Shown here piece after piece: positions 52,570-60,626 of a stretch of DNA of 64,000 nt. Each line of letters opens with the position of its first letter. Position 1 is the stretch's first letter. Both the position numbers and the translations under genes were made by a program. This DNA comes from CAYFFV01 sp964342695. Lineage in GTDB: Bacteria; Acidobacteriota; Vicinamibacteria; Vicinamibacterales; UBA8438. Below the pieces are notes generated by a model. That model searched no databases, had not been told where the DNA came from, and saw nothing but the letters and a program-made list of their open reading frames with translations. Location of the stretch: NCBI GenBank assembly GCA_964342695.1, contig CAYFFV010000006.1, forward strand, positions 44,669-108,668, read 5' to 3'.

Positions 52570-52845
52570 GTGAAACTTGGACGTGTGGTAGGCAACGTTG
52601 TATCCACTAGAAAAAATGACAAACTTGTTGGCGCAAAGTTGTTGCTTATAAAACCAATTGCGAAAGATTTCGTAAATGTTCCTCTGACCTTGGCCGTAGA
52701 TACCACTCAAGCTGGTATTGGTGATACTGTGTTATACGTGCTTGAAGGAAAGGCTGCGGGCGCGGCCCTAAGACGCCGAGCAGCTCCAGTAGATGCTGCC
52801 ATTGTTGGAATAGTAGATTACGTTACTAGTAGTAATAAAAATTAG
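52570..52845 (+). CDS. BMC-P pentameric vertex protein 3 (EutN/CcmL family)
   Basis: The 91-residue protein starts at GTG 52570 (VKLGRVVGNVVSTRKNDKLV), preceded by AAAGGATC; an in-frame ATG at 52501 would add 23 atypical residues overlapping the previous gene. Family parts are AKLLLIKPIAKDFVNVPL, LAVDTTQAGIGDTVLYVLEG and APVDAAIVGIVDYVTSS. It is followed after 9 bases by the small CxxCxxC protein gene. Confidence 0.93.
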   Translation: MKLGRVVGNVVSTRKNDKLVGAKLLLIKPIAKDFVNVPLTLAVDTTQAGIGDTVLYVLEGKAAGAALRRRAAPVDAAIVGIVDYVTSSNKN

Positions 52846-52854
52846 AGTGCTAAG

Positions 52855-53082
52855 GTGAATCGTAAGAAACTTATATCGGCTGTTGACAATGCTCTTATGC
52901 GTCACACAGCTAGTATCAGGGCCAAAGAGTCTGATGTTATTGCGTCGGTTGCTTCTCCTGTAACCCATCCAAGCCAAACAAAAGTTCCGGGTGTTATTTC
53001 AAATAAAGAAGCTCATTCATGTGTGATCGAGCCTAACGTGCAGTGTGTGCACTGTGGATATTGTGAGTCTCTTGGGCATTAA
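52855..53082 (+). CDS. 75-residue microcompartment-associated CxxCxxC protein
   Basis: I do not recognise this protein. It starts with GTG and has an amphipathic N-terminal helix (NRKKLISAVDNALMRHTAS), a Pro/Ser-containing linker (about 30-58) and a C-terminal metal-binding-like motif QCVHCGYCESLGH with Cys64, Cys67 and Cys70 plus His66 and His75. The helix resembles encapsulation peptides; the tail could hold zinc or an iron-sulfur cluster. It lies 9 bases after a vertex gene and overlaps the start of the dehydrogenase gene. It may be an adaptor or the remnant N-terminus of a lost larger enzyme. Confidence 0.65.
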   Translation: MNRKKLISAVDNALMRHTASIRAKESDVIASVASPVTHPSQTKVPGVISNKEAHSCVIEPNVQCVHCGYCESLGH

Positions 53083-54070
53083 TGAACACTGTTCACTTCC
53101 GCTCGTTTTAGTAACACGTCGATTGCCAGCCTCGGCATTAAAAAAACTGCAGTCAGTTTGTGAAGTTGATTTAAATAGAGATCATCAAGGGCTTTCTGTA
53201 AATCTTCTGTGTGAACGGATTCAGGGTAAGCTCGGTCTCTTATGTTTGGTAAATGATGTGATCGATCGACAAGTGATCGATGCGGCACCTGAGCTGCGTG
53301 TAATTGCAAACGTTGCAGTCGGCTACGACAACATCGATGTTGAGTATGCGAGTAGACGTGGAATAGTTGTTACAAATACCCCAGATGTACTTACGGCTTC
53401 GGTCGCTGAATTTACTTGGGGTTTAATCCTTTCAATAGCTCGCCGCATTACAGAGGGAGATCGCCTGATTCGCTCTAATCAATGGACGGGTTGGGCCCTT
53501 GATTTCATGCTTGGCATGGAGCTAAACGGTAAACGTTTAGGGATCATAGGGTATGGGCGAATCGGTAGGGCGGTGGCCGCTAGTGCAAAAGCCTTTGGAA
53601 TGAATGTTGTTGTTGCGGCTTCTTCATCTTCTGGAAGTAAAAGCGAAAACACTCTTGATGAAGAGGATGATAATATTCGGTGGGTATCATTTGATGAACT
53701 ATTGGTGTCTTCTGACGTGGTTTCACTGCATGTTCCTATGAATGCTAAAACAACAAATTTAATTGATCGTCGGGCATTAACACGTATGAAACGAACAGCC
53801 TTTCTTGTCAATGCTTCCAGAGGATCTGTTGTTGACGAAGATGCTGTAATTTGGGCACTTGAAGAAAAATTAATCGCCGGAGCGGCGCTTGATGTTTACG
53901 AGTCTGAACCCGCGGTACAAAAAAAACTTTTATCACTAGAAAATGTTGTTTTATCGCCGCACTTGGGCAGTGCTACCCGTGAAACACGCACAGCTATGGC
54001 TGAATTAGCTGTTTCAAATGTTATAGCTGTTCTTGGTGGGGAAGAACCGCTGACTCCGGTACTGTCGTAA
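53063..54070 (+). CDS. D-isomer-specific 2-hydroxyacid dehydrogenase (glyoxylate reductase-like)
   Basis: The roughly 335-residue enzyme reduces a 2-oxo acid with NAD(P)H. It shows NVAVGYDNIDVEYASRRGI, VTNTPDVLTASVAEF, the Rossmann motif LGIIGYGRIGRAVAASAKAF, catalytic Arg in VNASRGSVVDEDAV, the Glu region, and His in LSPHLGSATRETRT. It is closest in pattern to GyaR-type glyoxylate/hydroxypyruvate reductases. An insert (GSKSENTLDEEDDN) follows the Rossmann acidic residue. The start is uncertain: GTGs at 53045, 53054 and 53063 and TTG 53072 all overlap the preceding gene. Position suggests it is a microcompartment-linked enzyme. Confidence 0.88.
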   Translation: MSLLGINEHCSLPLVLVTRRLPASALKKLQSVCEVDLNRDHQGLSVNLLCERIQGKLGLLCLVNDVIDRQVIDAAPELRVIANVAVGYDNIDVEYASRRGIVVTNTPDVLTASVAEFTWGLILSIARRITEGDRLIRSNQWTGWALDFMLGMELNGKRLGIIGYGRIGRAVAASAKAFGMNVVVAASSSSGSKSENTLDEEDDNIRWVSFDELLVSSDVVSLHVPMNAKTTNLIDRRALTRMKRTAFLVNASRGSVVDEDAVIWALEEKLIAGAALDVYESEPAVQKKLLSLENVVLSPHLGSATRETRTAMAELAVSNVIAVLGGEEPLTPVLS

Positions 54071-54082
54071 AGGTATACCTCT

Positions 54083-54778
54083 ATGGGTGGCCGGTCATCT
54101 GAAAAATTGAATATTTCACCGGGTGTAGACCTCGTAATGAGGCGTTTAATGGCGGTTGTCGATAAAATGGATGAACCGGCAATTGAAAAGATTGCCGAAG
54201 ATCAAAAATCTAATCCTTTTCAAGTTTTGATTGCTACGATGCTTTCTGCTCAAACGAAAGACGCTGTTACTTTTGACGCTTCGCAACGTCTTTTTGCTAA
54301 TGCTTCGACTCCGCAGGAAATGTTGCGTTTGAGTGTGAGGAAGATCGAAGCTTTAATCTTTCCAGTGAGCTTTTATAGAAATAAAGCAAGGCATATAAAG
54401 AAGACGTGTAGGCATATTGTAGATGACTTCAGTGGAAATGTACCGACTACTATGTCGGATTTACTAACCTTGCCAGGTGTTGGTCGAAAGACAGCGAACC
54501 TCACGTTAATTATTGCTCATCAGAGCAACAGGAATATTTGCGTTGATACACATGTGCATCGGATTTCCAACCGATTGGGTTGGGTAATCACAGGCACACC
54601 CGAGCAGACAGAGCAACGGTTGTACGGAGTATCTCCGCGGCGGTGGTGGGCGCGAATAAATTTATATTTGGTCATGTGGGGACAGAATGTTTGCCGGCCG
54701 GTTTACCCATTATGTGGGAGGTGTGACATTAGTGATTTGTGTCCTCGTATTGGAGTGAAGAAAGTGGGGCGAAGTTAA
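54083..54778 (+). CDS. nth: Endonuclease III Nth
   Basis: Nth removes oxidised pyrimidines and nicks at abasic sites. The 231-residue protein has the helix-hairpin-helix LLTLPGVGRKTANLTLI with the catalytic lysine, the aspartate in ICVDTHVHRISNRLGW, and the 4Fe-4S motif CRPVYPLCGRCDISDLC (Cx6Cx2Cx5C). It starts 12 bases after the dehydrogenase stop, so it may be read through from the microcompartment operon, with no evident functional link. Confidence 0.95.
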   Translation: MGGRSSEKLNISPGVDLVMRRLMAVVDKMDEPAIEKIAEDQKSNPFQVLIATMLSAQTKDAVTFDASQRLFANASTPQEMLRLSVRKIEALIFPVSFYRNKARHIKKTCRHIVDDFSGNVPTTMSDLLTLPGVGRKTANLTLIIAHQSNRNICVDTHVHRISNRLGWVITGTPEQTEQRLYGVSPRRWWARINLYLVMWGQNVCRPVYPLCGRCDISDLCPRIGVKKVGRS

Positions 54779-54875
54779 TATGCATTGTTCTGCCCTACAA
54801 AATCTAATGTCGAATTACATTTTGGAATGTTATAAGCCTCCGAGATATCGTTTACTATAATTTCAAATCAACCCG

Positions 54876-55517
54876 ATGCTGAAAGTAAACGAAATATTTC
54901 ATTCGATCCAAGGAGAATCAAGCTACACAGGGTTACCCTGTGTGTTTGTGCGCCTTACTGGATGTGATTTGCGGTGTTCTTGGTGCGATACCCCCTATGC
55001 TTTTAATGAGGGTCAGGCGTTGTCAGTTGAGAATGTTGTCAAAAAGGTCAAAACTTATCAGAGTCTTTTGGTTGAAATTACTGGAGGAGAACCGCTGCTT
55101 CAGCCCGATGTTTATAAGTTGATGAGGGCACTTTTGAAATTCGGTAAGACGGTATTGCTGGAAACCGGTGGACATATCGATATTTCTAAGGTGCCAGACG
55201 AAGTTATAAAGGTTGTTGACGTAAAGTGTCCTGGGAGCGGTGAATCTGAGAATAATTTATGGGGTAATTTAGATCGTCTAAAGGCGCATGATGAGGTGAA
55301 ATTTGTAATCCGAGATCGTTCCGATTATGACTTCGCGAAAGAAGTTCTCAAGAGACATCATCTTGAAGAACGTTGCGCGTCAGTACTTTTTTCTCCAGTT
55401 CACAGCGTGCTACCTCTAAAACTTCTGACGAATTGGTCTTTGGAGGATCAGCTTCCTGTGCGTTTACAAATCCAGCTACATAAATATGTGTGGGGTGAAC
55501 ATGTTCGTGGCGTTTAA
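54876..55517 (+). CDS. queE: 7-carboxy-7-deazaguanine synthase QueE
   Basis: This radical-SAM enzyme makes the deazapurine ring of queuosine precursors. The 213-residue protein begins MLKVNEIFHSIQGESSYTGL and has the cluster motif TGCDLRCSWCDTPYAF (CxxxCxxC), VEITGGEPLLQPDV and TVLLETGGHID. No ribosome site is visible before the ATG, while a TATAAT (54856-54861) lies only 14 bases upstream. queC follows after 3 bases. No queD or queF is in the window. Confidence 0.95.
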   Translation: MLKVNEIFHSIQGESSYTGLPCVFVRLTGCDLRCSWCDTPYAFNEGQALSVENVVKKVKTYQSLLVEITGGEPLLQPDVYKLMRALLKFGKTVLLETGGHIDISKVPDEVIKVVDVKCPGSGESENNLWGNLDRLKAHDEVKFVIRDRSDYDFAKEVLKRHHLEERCASVLFSPVHSVLPLKLLTNWSLEDQLPVRLQIQLHKYVWGEHVRGV

Positions 55518-55520
55518 TCA

Positions 55521-56201
55521 ATGAGTGCTGTTAGAAGGGCAGTCGTGCTTCTAAGTGGTGGTCTTGATTCATATACGACTGCGGCTATTGCTCGAGCTGA
55601 AGGTTACGAACTTTGCACTTTGACGATCAAATACGGACAAACCCATGCAAATGAAATAGAAGCGGCCAGGCGCATTCGGTCTTCACTAAATGTGAGTAAG
55701 TACCTTGAACTATCCGTAGATTTAGCTTCTATTGGGGGCTCGTCTTTAACTACGAACGCTCCAGTTCCAAAAGATCAAGATCTCGATTCTGCGCGTATTC
55801 CAACGACGTATGTTCCGGCTCGTAATACTGTACTTTTGGCGTTGGCACTTAGTTGGGCAGAGGTGTTGGGGGCACGTGATTTATTTATTGGGGTGAACTC
55901 ACTAGATTATTCTGGATATCCAGATTGCAGGCCTGAGTTTATTAAAGCATTCCAGACATTGGCTGGACTGGCTACGAAAGTTGGTGTTGAGGGCGGAGTG
56001 ATTAATGTGCACGCTCCCTTAATCAAGCTAAACAAAGCAGAGATTATCCGCCGTGGACTCGAAATGAATCTAGATTATGGGCTAACACACAGCTGCTATG
56101 ATCCTAGTGATAGTGGCACGCCATGTGGTCGTTGTGATAGTTGTCGTTTGCGGGCTAGAGGTTTCAAAGACGCTGGGAAAAGTGACCCTATTTTCTGCTG
56201 A
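55521..56201 (+). CDS. queC: 7-cyano-7-deazaguanine synthase QueC
   Basis: QueC turns carboxy-deazaguanine into preQ0 using ATP and ammonia. The 226-residue protein has the PP-loop VVLLSGGLDSYTTAAIA, TIKYGQTHANEIEAARRI, VPARNTVLLALALSWAEVLG, FIGVNSLDYSGYPDCRPEF and the zinc cysteines in HSCYDPSDSGTPCGRCDSC. It lies 3 bases after queE. Its last 14 bases overlap the end of the convergent dacB gene. Confidence 0.96.
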   Translation: MSAVRRAVVLLSGGLDSYTTAAIARAEGYELCTLTIKYGQTHANEIEAARRIRSSLNVSKYLELSVDLASIGGSSLTTNAPVPKDQDLDSARIPTTYVPARNTVLLALALSWAEVLGARDLFIGVNSLDYSGYPDCRPEFIKAFQTLAGLATKVGVEGGVINVHAPLIKLNKAEIIRRGLEMNLDYGLTHSCYDPSDSGTPCGRCDSCRLRARGFKDAGKSDPIFC

Positions 56202-57705
56202 AGTCTGAAAGCTGAACAACTGCGGAATCGATAATTTCGTTGATGGCGCTATTAGTTGCTGTGAAATTGTTGGCTAGAATTGCGAAAGCCAAACGTTCTC
56301 CTTCTTGTGTGTCTACGTAGCCAACGAGAGCGCTGACGTTACTTTTAGTACCGGTTTTAGCGATTGCATTGTTGGTAGCAGATGATTTTCTTAATCTGTT
56401 GCGAAGAGTTCCATCTATTCCTGCCACAGGTAGTAAAGGTGTGAAGTAATTTCGATGGGAGACGTCGTTATGCATGTGTTTCAAAATGGCGACCAGCATT
56501 TCAGCGCTGGCGAGGTTTAGCGGTGATAAGCCTGATCCGTCGGCTATTAAAAAGTCGTTTTTGTTTACACCCCACGAAATCAAGGTCTCGGTTATGATAT
56601 CGACGCCCGAGGAAACTTTTTTTGATGAAGATGAATATCCTATTGTTCGCATCAATGACTCAGCGTACAGGTTACTACTGTCTTTCATCATTTTAACTGC
56701 GATATTTGACAACTCTTTTGAGTAATGTCTCAAGAGAATCTCAGTAGAGGGCTGATGTTTCGCTAGTTGGCTCCCGGAGAGATTCTCAATTTCCAATGCT
56801 TTTCCTATGACATTAATCCCATTGTTAATCAAACTAGATCTAAGTGAAGTCACAAAAAAACGTGTTGAGTTTTCAATGGCTATTTTCCGAATTACGGCAG
56901 GAGAGCCGAGCGGGATAGAACCTCTGACAACAAGGTTTGACGGACCTGGCAAACGACGTAGCGTAAAGGATTCATCACGATCCTTATCAACGGTCTCAAG
57001 CTGATTAATAAGAGTTAGACCGCTCAATGGGTCAAGCTGTAGTATCGCTAGCTCGCCAATACTTGTGCTCGGTGTGATGATCAAGGGTGTTACGTTTTCG
57101 TTGTACTGGAGTGCACCTGTTGGCGAAGCAAACCCAAAGCCAAAATCGTCCCAGGCCCATCCTGGTCCCCATCCAGACCAGATGTCATCAGAAAACAATC
57201 GGTCATCCCCAACAATATTTCCATCGATTTGTTTGATTCCCTTGTTTGAAAGTTCACGAGTCCATTTCGAAAAAGTATCGTCTATAGAATTTTCAGATTT
57301 TCCAATTGTAGGATCTCCGGTGCCTTTTACAACTAAATCCCCTACTAAGATTTTCCGTTCAGTGCTCTTTTGTCCGGAGAGTGTCGTTTCATAACGGAAG
57401 TCCCAACCTAGTTTCTCTGCAGCCACGGCGAGAGTTGCTATTTTAATCGTTGATGCGGGATCAAAAAGTTTGTTTGAATGAAGTGCGTATAGTTTTTCAT
57501 TTTTATCCAACGAATAAACGTAGATACCCCACGAGATAGTTTCTTTCTGTTTGAAGAGGGTGTCTAAAGTGCTGTTGAGTTGCTCTATTTGACTGTCAGT
57601 TGTGACTTGTGATCGAGTGGTTTCTGCAAAAAAGAAAACACTTACACAAATTAGTAAAAGATTAATTTGCAGGGTTTTCTTTGCTGAGCGCGTCGATTGT
57701 CTCAT
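56188..57705 (-). CDS. dacB: D-alanyl-D-alanine carboxypeptidase/endopeptidase (PBP4, DacB family)
   Basis: This periplasmic penicillin-binding protein (about 505 residues) trims and cuts peptidoglycan cross-links. Active-site motifs are SxxK in FDPASTIKIATLAVAAEKLG, SxN in MKDSSNLYAESLMRTIGY and KTG in IAKTGTKSNVSALVGYVD, with the PBP4 insert between the first two. The start at 57705 is chosen because GGAAAGG lies just upstream and a signal peptide follows; this overlaps the DUF4340 gene by 44 bases. An in-frame ATG at 57768 is less likely. Confidence 0.93.
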   Translation of the reverse strand: MRQSTRSAKKTLQINLLLICVSVFFFAETTRSQVTTDSQIEQLNSTLDTLFKQKETISWGIYVYSLDKNEKLYALHSNKLFDPASTIKIATLAVAAEKLGWDFRYETTLSGQKSTERKILVGDLVVKGTGDPTIGKSENSIDDTFSKWTRELSNKGIKQIDGNIVGDDRLFSDDIWSGWGPGWAWDDFGFGFASPTGALQYNENVTPLIITPSTSIGELAILQLDPLSGLTLINQLETVDKDRDESFTLRRLPGPSNLVVRGSIPLGSPAVIRKIAIENSTRFFVTSLRSSLINNGINVIGKALEIENLSGSQLAKHQPSTEILLRHYSKELSNIAVKMMKDSSNLYAESLMRTIGYSSSSKKVSSGVDIITETLISWGVNKNDFLIADGSGLSPLNLASAEMLVAILKHMHNDVSHRNYFTPLLPVAGIDGTLRNRLRKSSATNNAIAKTGTKSNVSALVGYVDTQEGERLAFAILANNFTATNSAINEIIDSAVVQLSDFSRK

Positions 57706-59020
57706 CGAACGCCTTTCCGTCGATACGGGCCGCTCCCGGTTGTCCTTCAGGTATGCCAAATGCTTCATTCTCAGATTTCCAGAACAAGACTACCTCTTTT
57801 TTCTCAGGATCACCGTAATGGACACGTACAGTAGCGACCAGATTCATATCGTTGAGATTAGAATCAAGTCTATTTTCAACGAATGATGATGCTTCTAATG
57901 CTGACAGGTTGCTAAGCAGCTGAGTCATTTCAGCTTGTTCGATCTCAAGTTCACTTGGCATAATTTGCAACCAAGCGAATTCTTCAGAATCTTCTTCACT
58001 TTTTTCAAAAACAAATGTTTCGTCAACTTTTTCAATTTCTAATCGCGACACACTAAACGGGCTAAAGCCGAACAATTTTTTTCTCCGGTATTCGACAGCC
58101 TGTTTATTCAGAGTATTAGTGAAAGAGGAAGCTGTTGTAAATATAAAATTTCTTGATAAATCACGGGTGAACTGGCCTGCGGTCTCAGAGTCCTCGCCAA
58201 AGTCAAGAGTCGCTGTAGAGCTTCCGGCTGTCAATTTCACTGTCATTTTTGGATTAATGAGGCCATAAGGATCCAGGTTGTCAGCGTTTTCATTTACCAC
58301 GGCTTGAAATCTTTCGGTGCTTAAACTAGTAATTAGATCGTTGACTGCGGCATCGTCTGCATTAGCATTCCAAGGTTCTTGTAATTGCCATCCGTCGTTA
58401 CTGTTTTTGGTTAGTTGCACAAATTGATCATCAGAAGTTATTTCTATCTTGTCCAAGTTTTCGCGCTCGAAGTTCAGCACGGTTTTGTCTCTGAGAGCAA
58501 AAGTATTTTTATCAAACGTGTTGTTTAGATGAGACGAAATAAGGAAAATTCTATTCTCATCAGAAAGTTTGGCATACAAATCAGATCCTGTTGGTGTTTG
58601 ATCACCAACAAGTAAGTGCCTAGTCGTGCTTTCGTTTACGGAAAATCCGATGTCAAGAGAGGGTTCCTCAAGACCAAATTGAGCTAGAGGGATTTTTGTG
58701 TCGATACCTTCTTCGACGACTCGTTGCACCTCAAGAGCGGTCAGACTTTCTGCTACAGCGGCCACTGTAGGATCTTCAGCAACGGCTTGGACAGGTTCAA
58801 TAATAGACCACTCGCCGTTTTCGTTTTGTTGTAGCTGAGTGATGCTTTTGTCGCTTGCTGTTATCTGCAAGTTAGAAATTTCTTCTGCCTCAAAACTAAA
58901 GAGTCTTTCATTTGGAGGTGTTTCGGACGCCGGAGCGCGGTGACGCTCTACAAAGAAAATGTACGTTCCTAAGCTTACAGTAATGACTAGCAGAATAAGG
59001 TTTACACGAAGACCACGCAT
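57662..59020 (-). CDS. DUF4340 domain-containing membrane-anchored protein
   Basis: The 452-residue protein has one N-terminal membrane helix (LRVNLILLVITVSLGTYIFF) and repeated DUF4340 units, seen in ISNLQITASDKSITQLQQN, TVLNFERENLDKIEITSDDQ and YRRKKLFGFSPFSVSRLEIE. The family is usually encoded next to gldG-type ABC components and is of unknown activity. It lies 3 bases downstream of gldG and overlaps dacB, so the five genes from gldA to dacB probably form one transcript. Confidence 0.88.
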   Translation of the reverse strand: MRGLRVNLILLVITVSLGTYIFFVERHRAPASETPPNERLFSFEAEEISNLQITASDKSITQLQQNENGEWSIIEPVQAVAEDPTVAAVAESLTALEVQRVVEEGIDTKIPLAQFGLEEPSLDIGFSVNESTTRHLLVGDQTPTGSDLYAKLSDENRIFLISSHLNNTFDKNTFALRDKTVLNFERENLDKIEITSDDQFVQLTKNSNDGWQLQEPWNANADDAAVNDLITSLSTERFQAVVNENADNLDPYGLINPKMTVKLTAGSSTATLDFGEDSETAGQFTRDLSRNFIFTTASSFTNTLNKQAVEYRRKKLFGFSPFSVSRLEIEKVDETFVFEKSEEDSEEFAWLQIMPSELEIEQAEMTQLLSNLSALEASSFVENRLDSNLNDMNLVATVRVHYGDPEKKEVVLFWKSENEAFGIPEGQPGAARIDGKAFDETIDALSKENPAN

Positions 59021-59023
59021 TTC

Positions 59024-60619
59024 CTAGCGTCTCCGCCACCAAACGAAAAATCCTGATCCGACTATAAAACCAGGAATTAGTAACAAGGTAATGATAGTAA
59101 TACGAAATTGTTGTTCCTGAGTCAGCGTGATTCTTCGATCTTCTGGGGCACGTGGTCGAATCGAAATGAGATTTTCTTGTTCTGCAAGCCAATTTACAGT
59201 GTTTAAAAGCAGGTCAGCGTTACCTTGGATTCCAAGGTAACCATTGGAAGCAAAATCGGAATCTCCAAAAACTACAAGTCGTGTTTCTGCGGGTGAGTCT
59301 TCGGTGTTCTCATCGTTGATCTGGGTTACATCCGAGGAAACATCCTCTGCAATGTTTTGACTGGCTTCTACCGCGACTGACACGGCAATTGATATTGGAC
59401 CAGGAACATCGCCAAGGTCTTCCTCCATTGAGACTTCACCGCCGGATAGGTCGAGGTTGCTTTCAGCCCAGCTTTGAGGTGAAGTTTCAACAACAATTTG
59501 AGTTCTCTCATCGGATGGACTCGTCTTGATGGATCGTGCAAGTGGAAAGGCTGTAAGTAGTTCGAATCGATCAGTAATTGGGTGTTGTGGATACGATGCT
59601 GCAACCGGGGTGGCCGCGTCAGTACCTAAAAGTTGGCCGACTCCACTTGCGTCAACGACAATATCGTTTCCAATTTCGACACCCCATTCACCAAGAAACG
59701 TAACTAGGTTGTCTTGATTAGTTGTGTCCGGTTCTTCCGGAGGATCTAGAAGAACCAGTAATTTACCACCGCTGGAGAGATACTTCTGTAGCAAACCAAT
59801 TTCCGTAGGCAATAAATCATTTGAAGGTCCGGCAATTATTAGGATGGAAGCATCGGAGGGAACTTGGCCCGCCTGCGTTAAAATAAGTGTCTCGACAGAA
59901 ATGTTATCGCGCAATAATGCACCTTCAACGTTGCTGTATCCGATCCTTTGGTCTGTATTCTCGGGATCTCGTTCGCCATGTCCTTGGAGAAAATATGCCT
60001 TCCGTTCTTCCCCTTCAACAGCTTTAATGAGGGCATTCGTGAGATCTTGTTCTTGGTTTGAAACTACACGTTCAATGCGTTCGTTATAGTCGAAGACAAC
60101 GGTGCCATAGGACTGCACGTCGTACTGCCTGGCGAGCCCAGGATTTCTGTCGACGTCGATATATTCAAGCGTTACATAATCTGATGTGTATTCGTACTCG
60201 GCCAGACTGTCGCGAAAAGGTTGAAAGGTGGTCTCTTGTGCAAACACCATAATGCGAATGGGAGATTCTAGTGATTCAAGAAGCTGGATAGTTTGGTCCG
60301 ATAGAGAGTATTGTCGCGCTGCCGTTAAGTCCCATCGTTTGTTTTGTCGAGCGAGGATATAATTGACGCCAATTAAAATTGCTAAAACAAGTAAAATGCT
60401 GGATGCGGCCAATGCTCCGTGTTGAGTTTGACTTTTCTTAAAGAAGGCAACGACATTACGCCATTGGCCCAGTCCATAAATGGCGACAATGATAAGACCG
60501 ATCACCATTGTCCACCACCACAAATCGATAGATGCTGGCATTAACAATCGCAAAGCCATGCCGACTATTACTACAAGAATACCTGTCCAGCCTATTATGT
60601 CGAGAATTTTTGCACTCAT
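59024..60619 (-). CDS. GldG-family ABC transporter auxiliary protein
   Basis: The roughly 531-residue product has membrane helices at the start (about residues 10-60 and 75-95) and end (LLLIPGFIVGSGFFVWW), enclosing a periplasmic ABC_transp_aux domain: YSLSDQTIQLLESLESPIRI, AYFLQGHGERDPENTDQ, ILIIAGPSNDLLPTEI and GKLLVLLDPPEEPD. The start at 60619 (MSAKILDIIGW) avoids overlap with the permease gene and has GGAGG upstream. GldG works with GldF and GldA; in Bacteroidota these support gliding, but here the transported substrate is unknown. Confidence 0.88.
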   Translation of the reverse strand: MSAKILDIIGWTGILVVIVGMALRLLMPASIDLWWWTMVIGLIIVAIYGLGQWRNVVAFFKKSQTQHGALAASSILLVLAILIGVNYILARQNKRWDLTAARQYSLSDQTIQLLESLESPIRIMVFAQETTFQPFRDSLAEYEYTSDYVTLEYIDVDRNPGLARQYDVQSYGTVVFDYNERIERVVSNQEQDLTNALIKAVEGEERKAYFLQGHGERDPENTDQRIGYSNVEGALLRDNISVETLILTQAGQVPSDASILIIAGPSNDLLPTEIGLLQKYLSSGGKLLVLLDPPEEPDTTNQDNLVTFLGEWGVEIGNDIVVDASGVGQLLGTDAATPVAASYPQHPITDRFELLTAFPLARSIKTSPSDERTQIVVETSPQSWAESNLDLSGGEVSMEEDLGDVPGPISIAVSVAVEASQNIAEDVSSDVTQINDENTEDSPAETRLVVFGDSDFASNGYLGIQGNADLLLNTVNWLAEQENLISIRPRAPEDRRITLTQEQQFRITIITLLLIPGFIVGSGFFVWWRRR

Positions 60620-60626
60620 AACGTTG

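Noticed and set aside
54779..54875. Possible preQ1 riboswitch before queE
   Set aside because: The 97-base leader has no C-rich loop and A-rich tail arrangement expected of preQ1-I or preQ1-II, and a -10-like box near the start leaves almost no leader.
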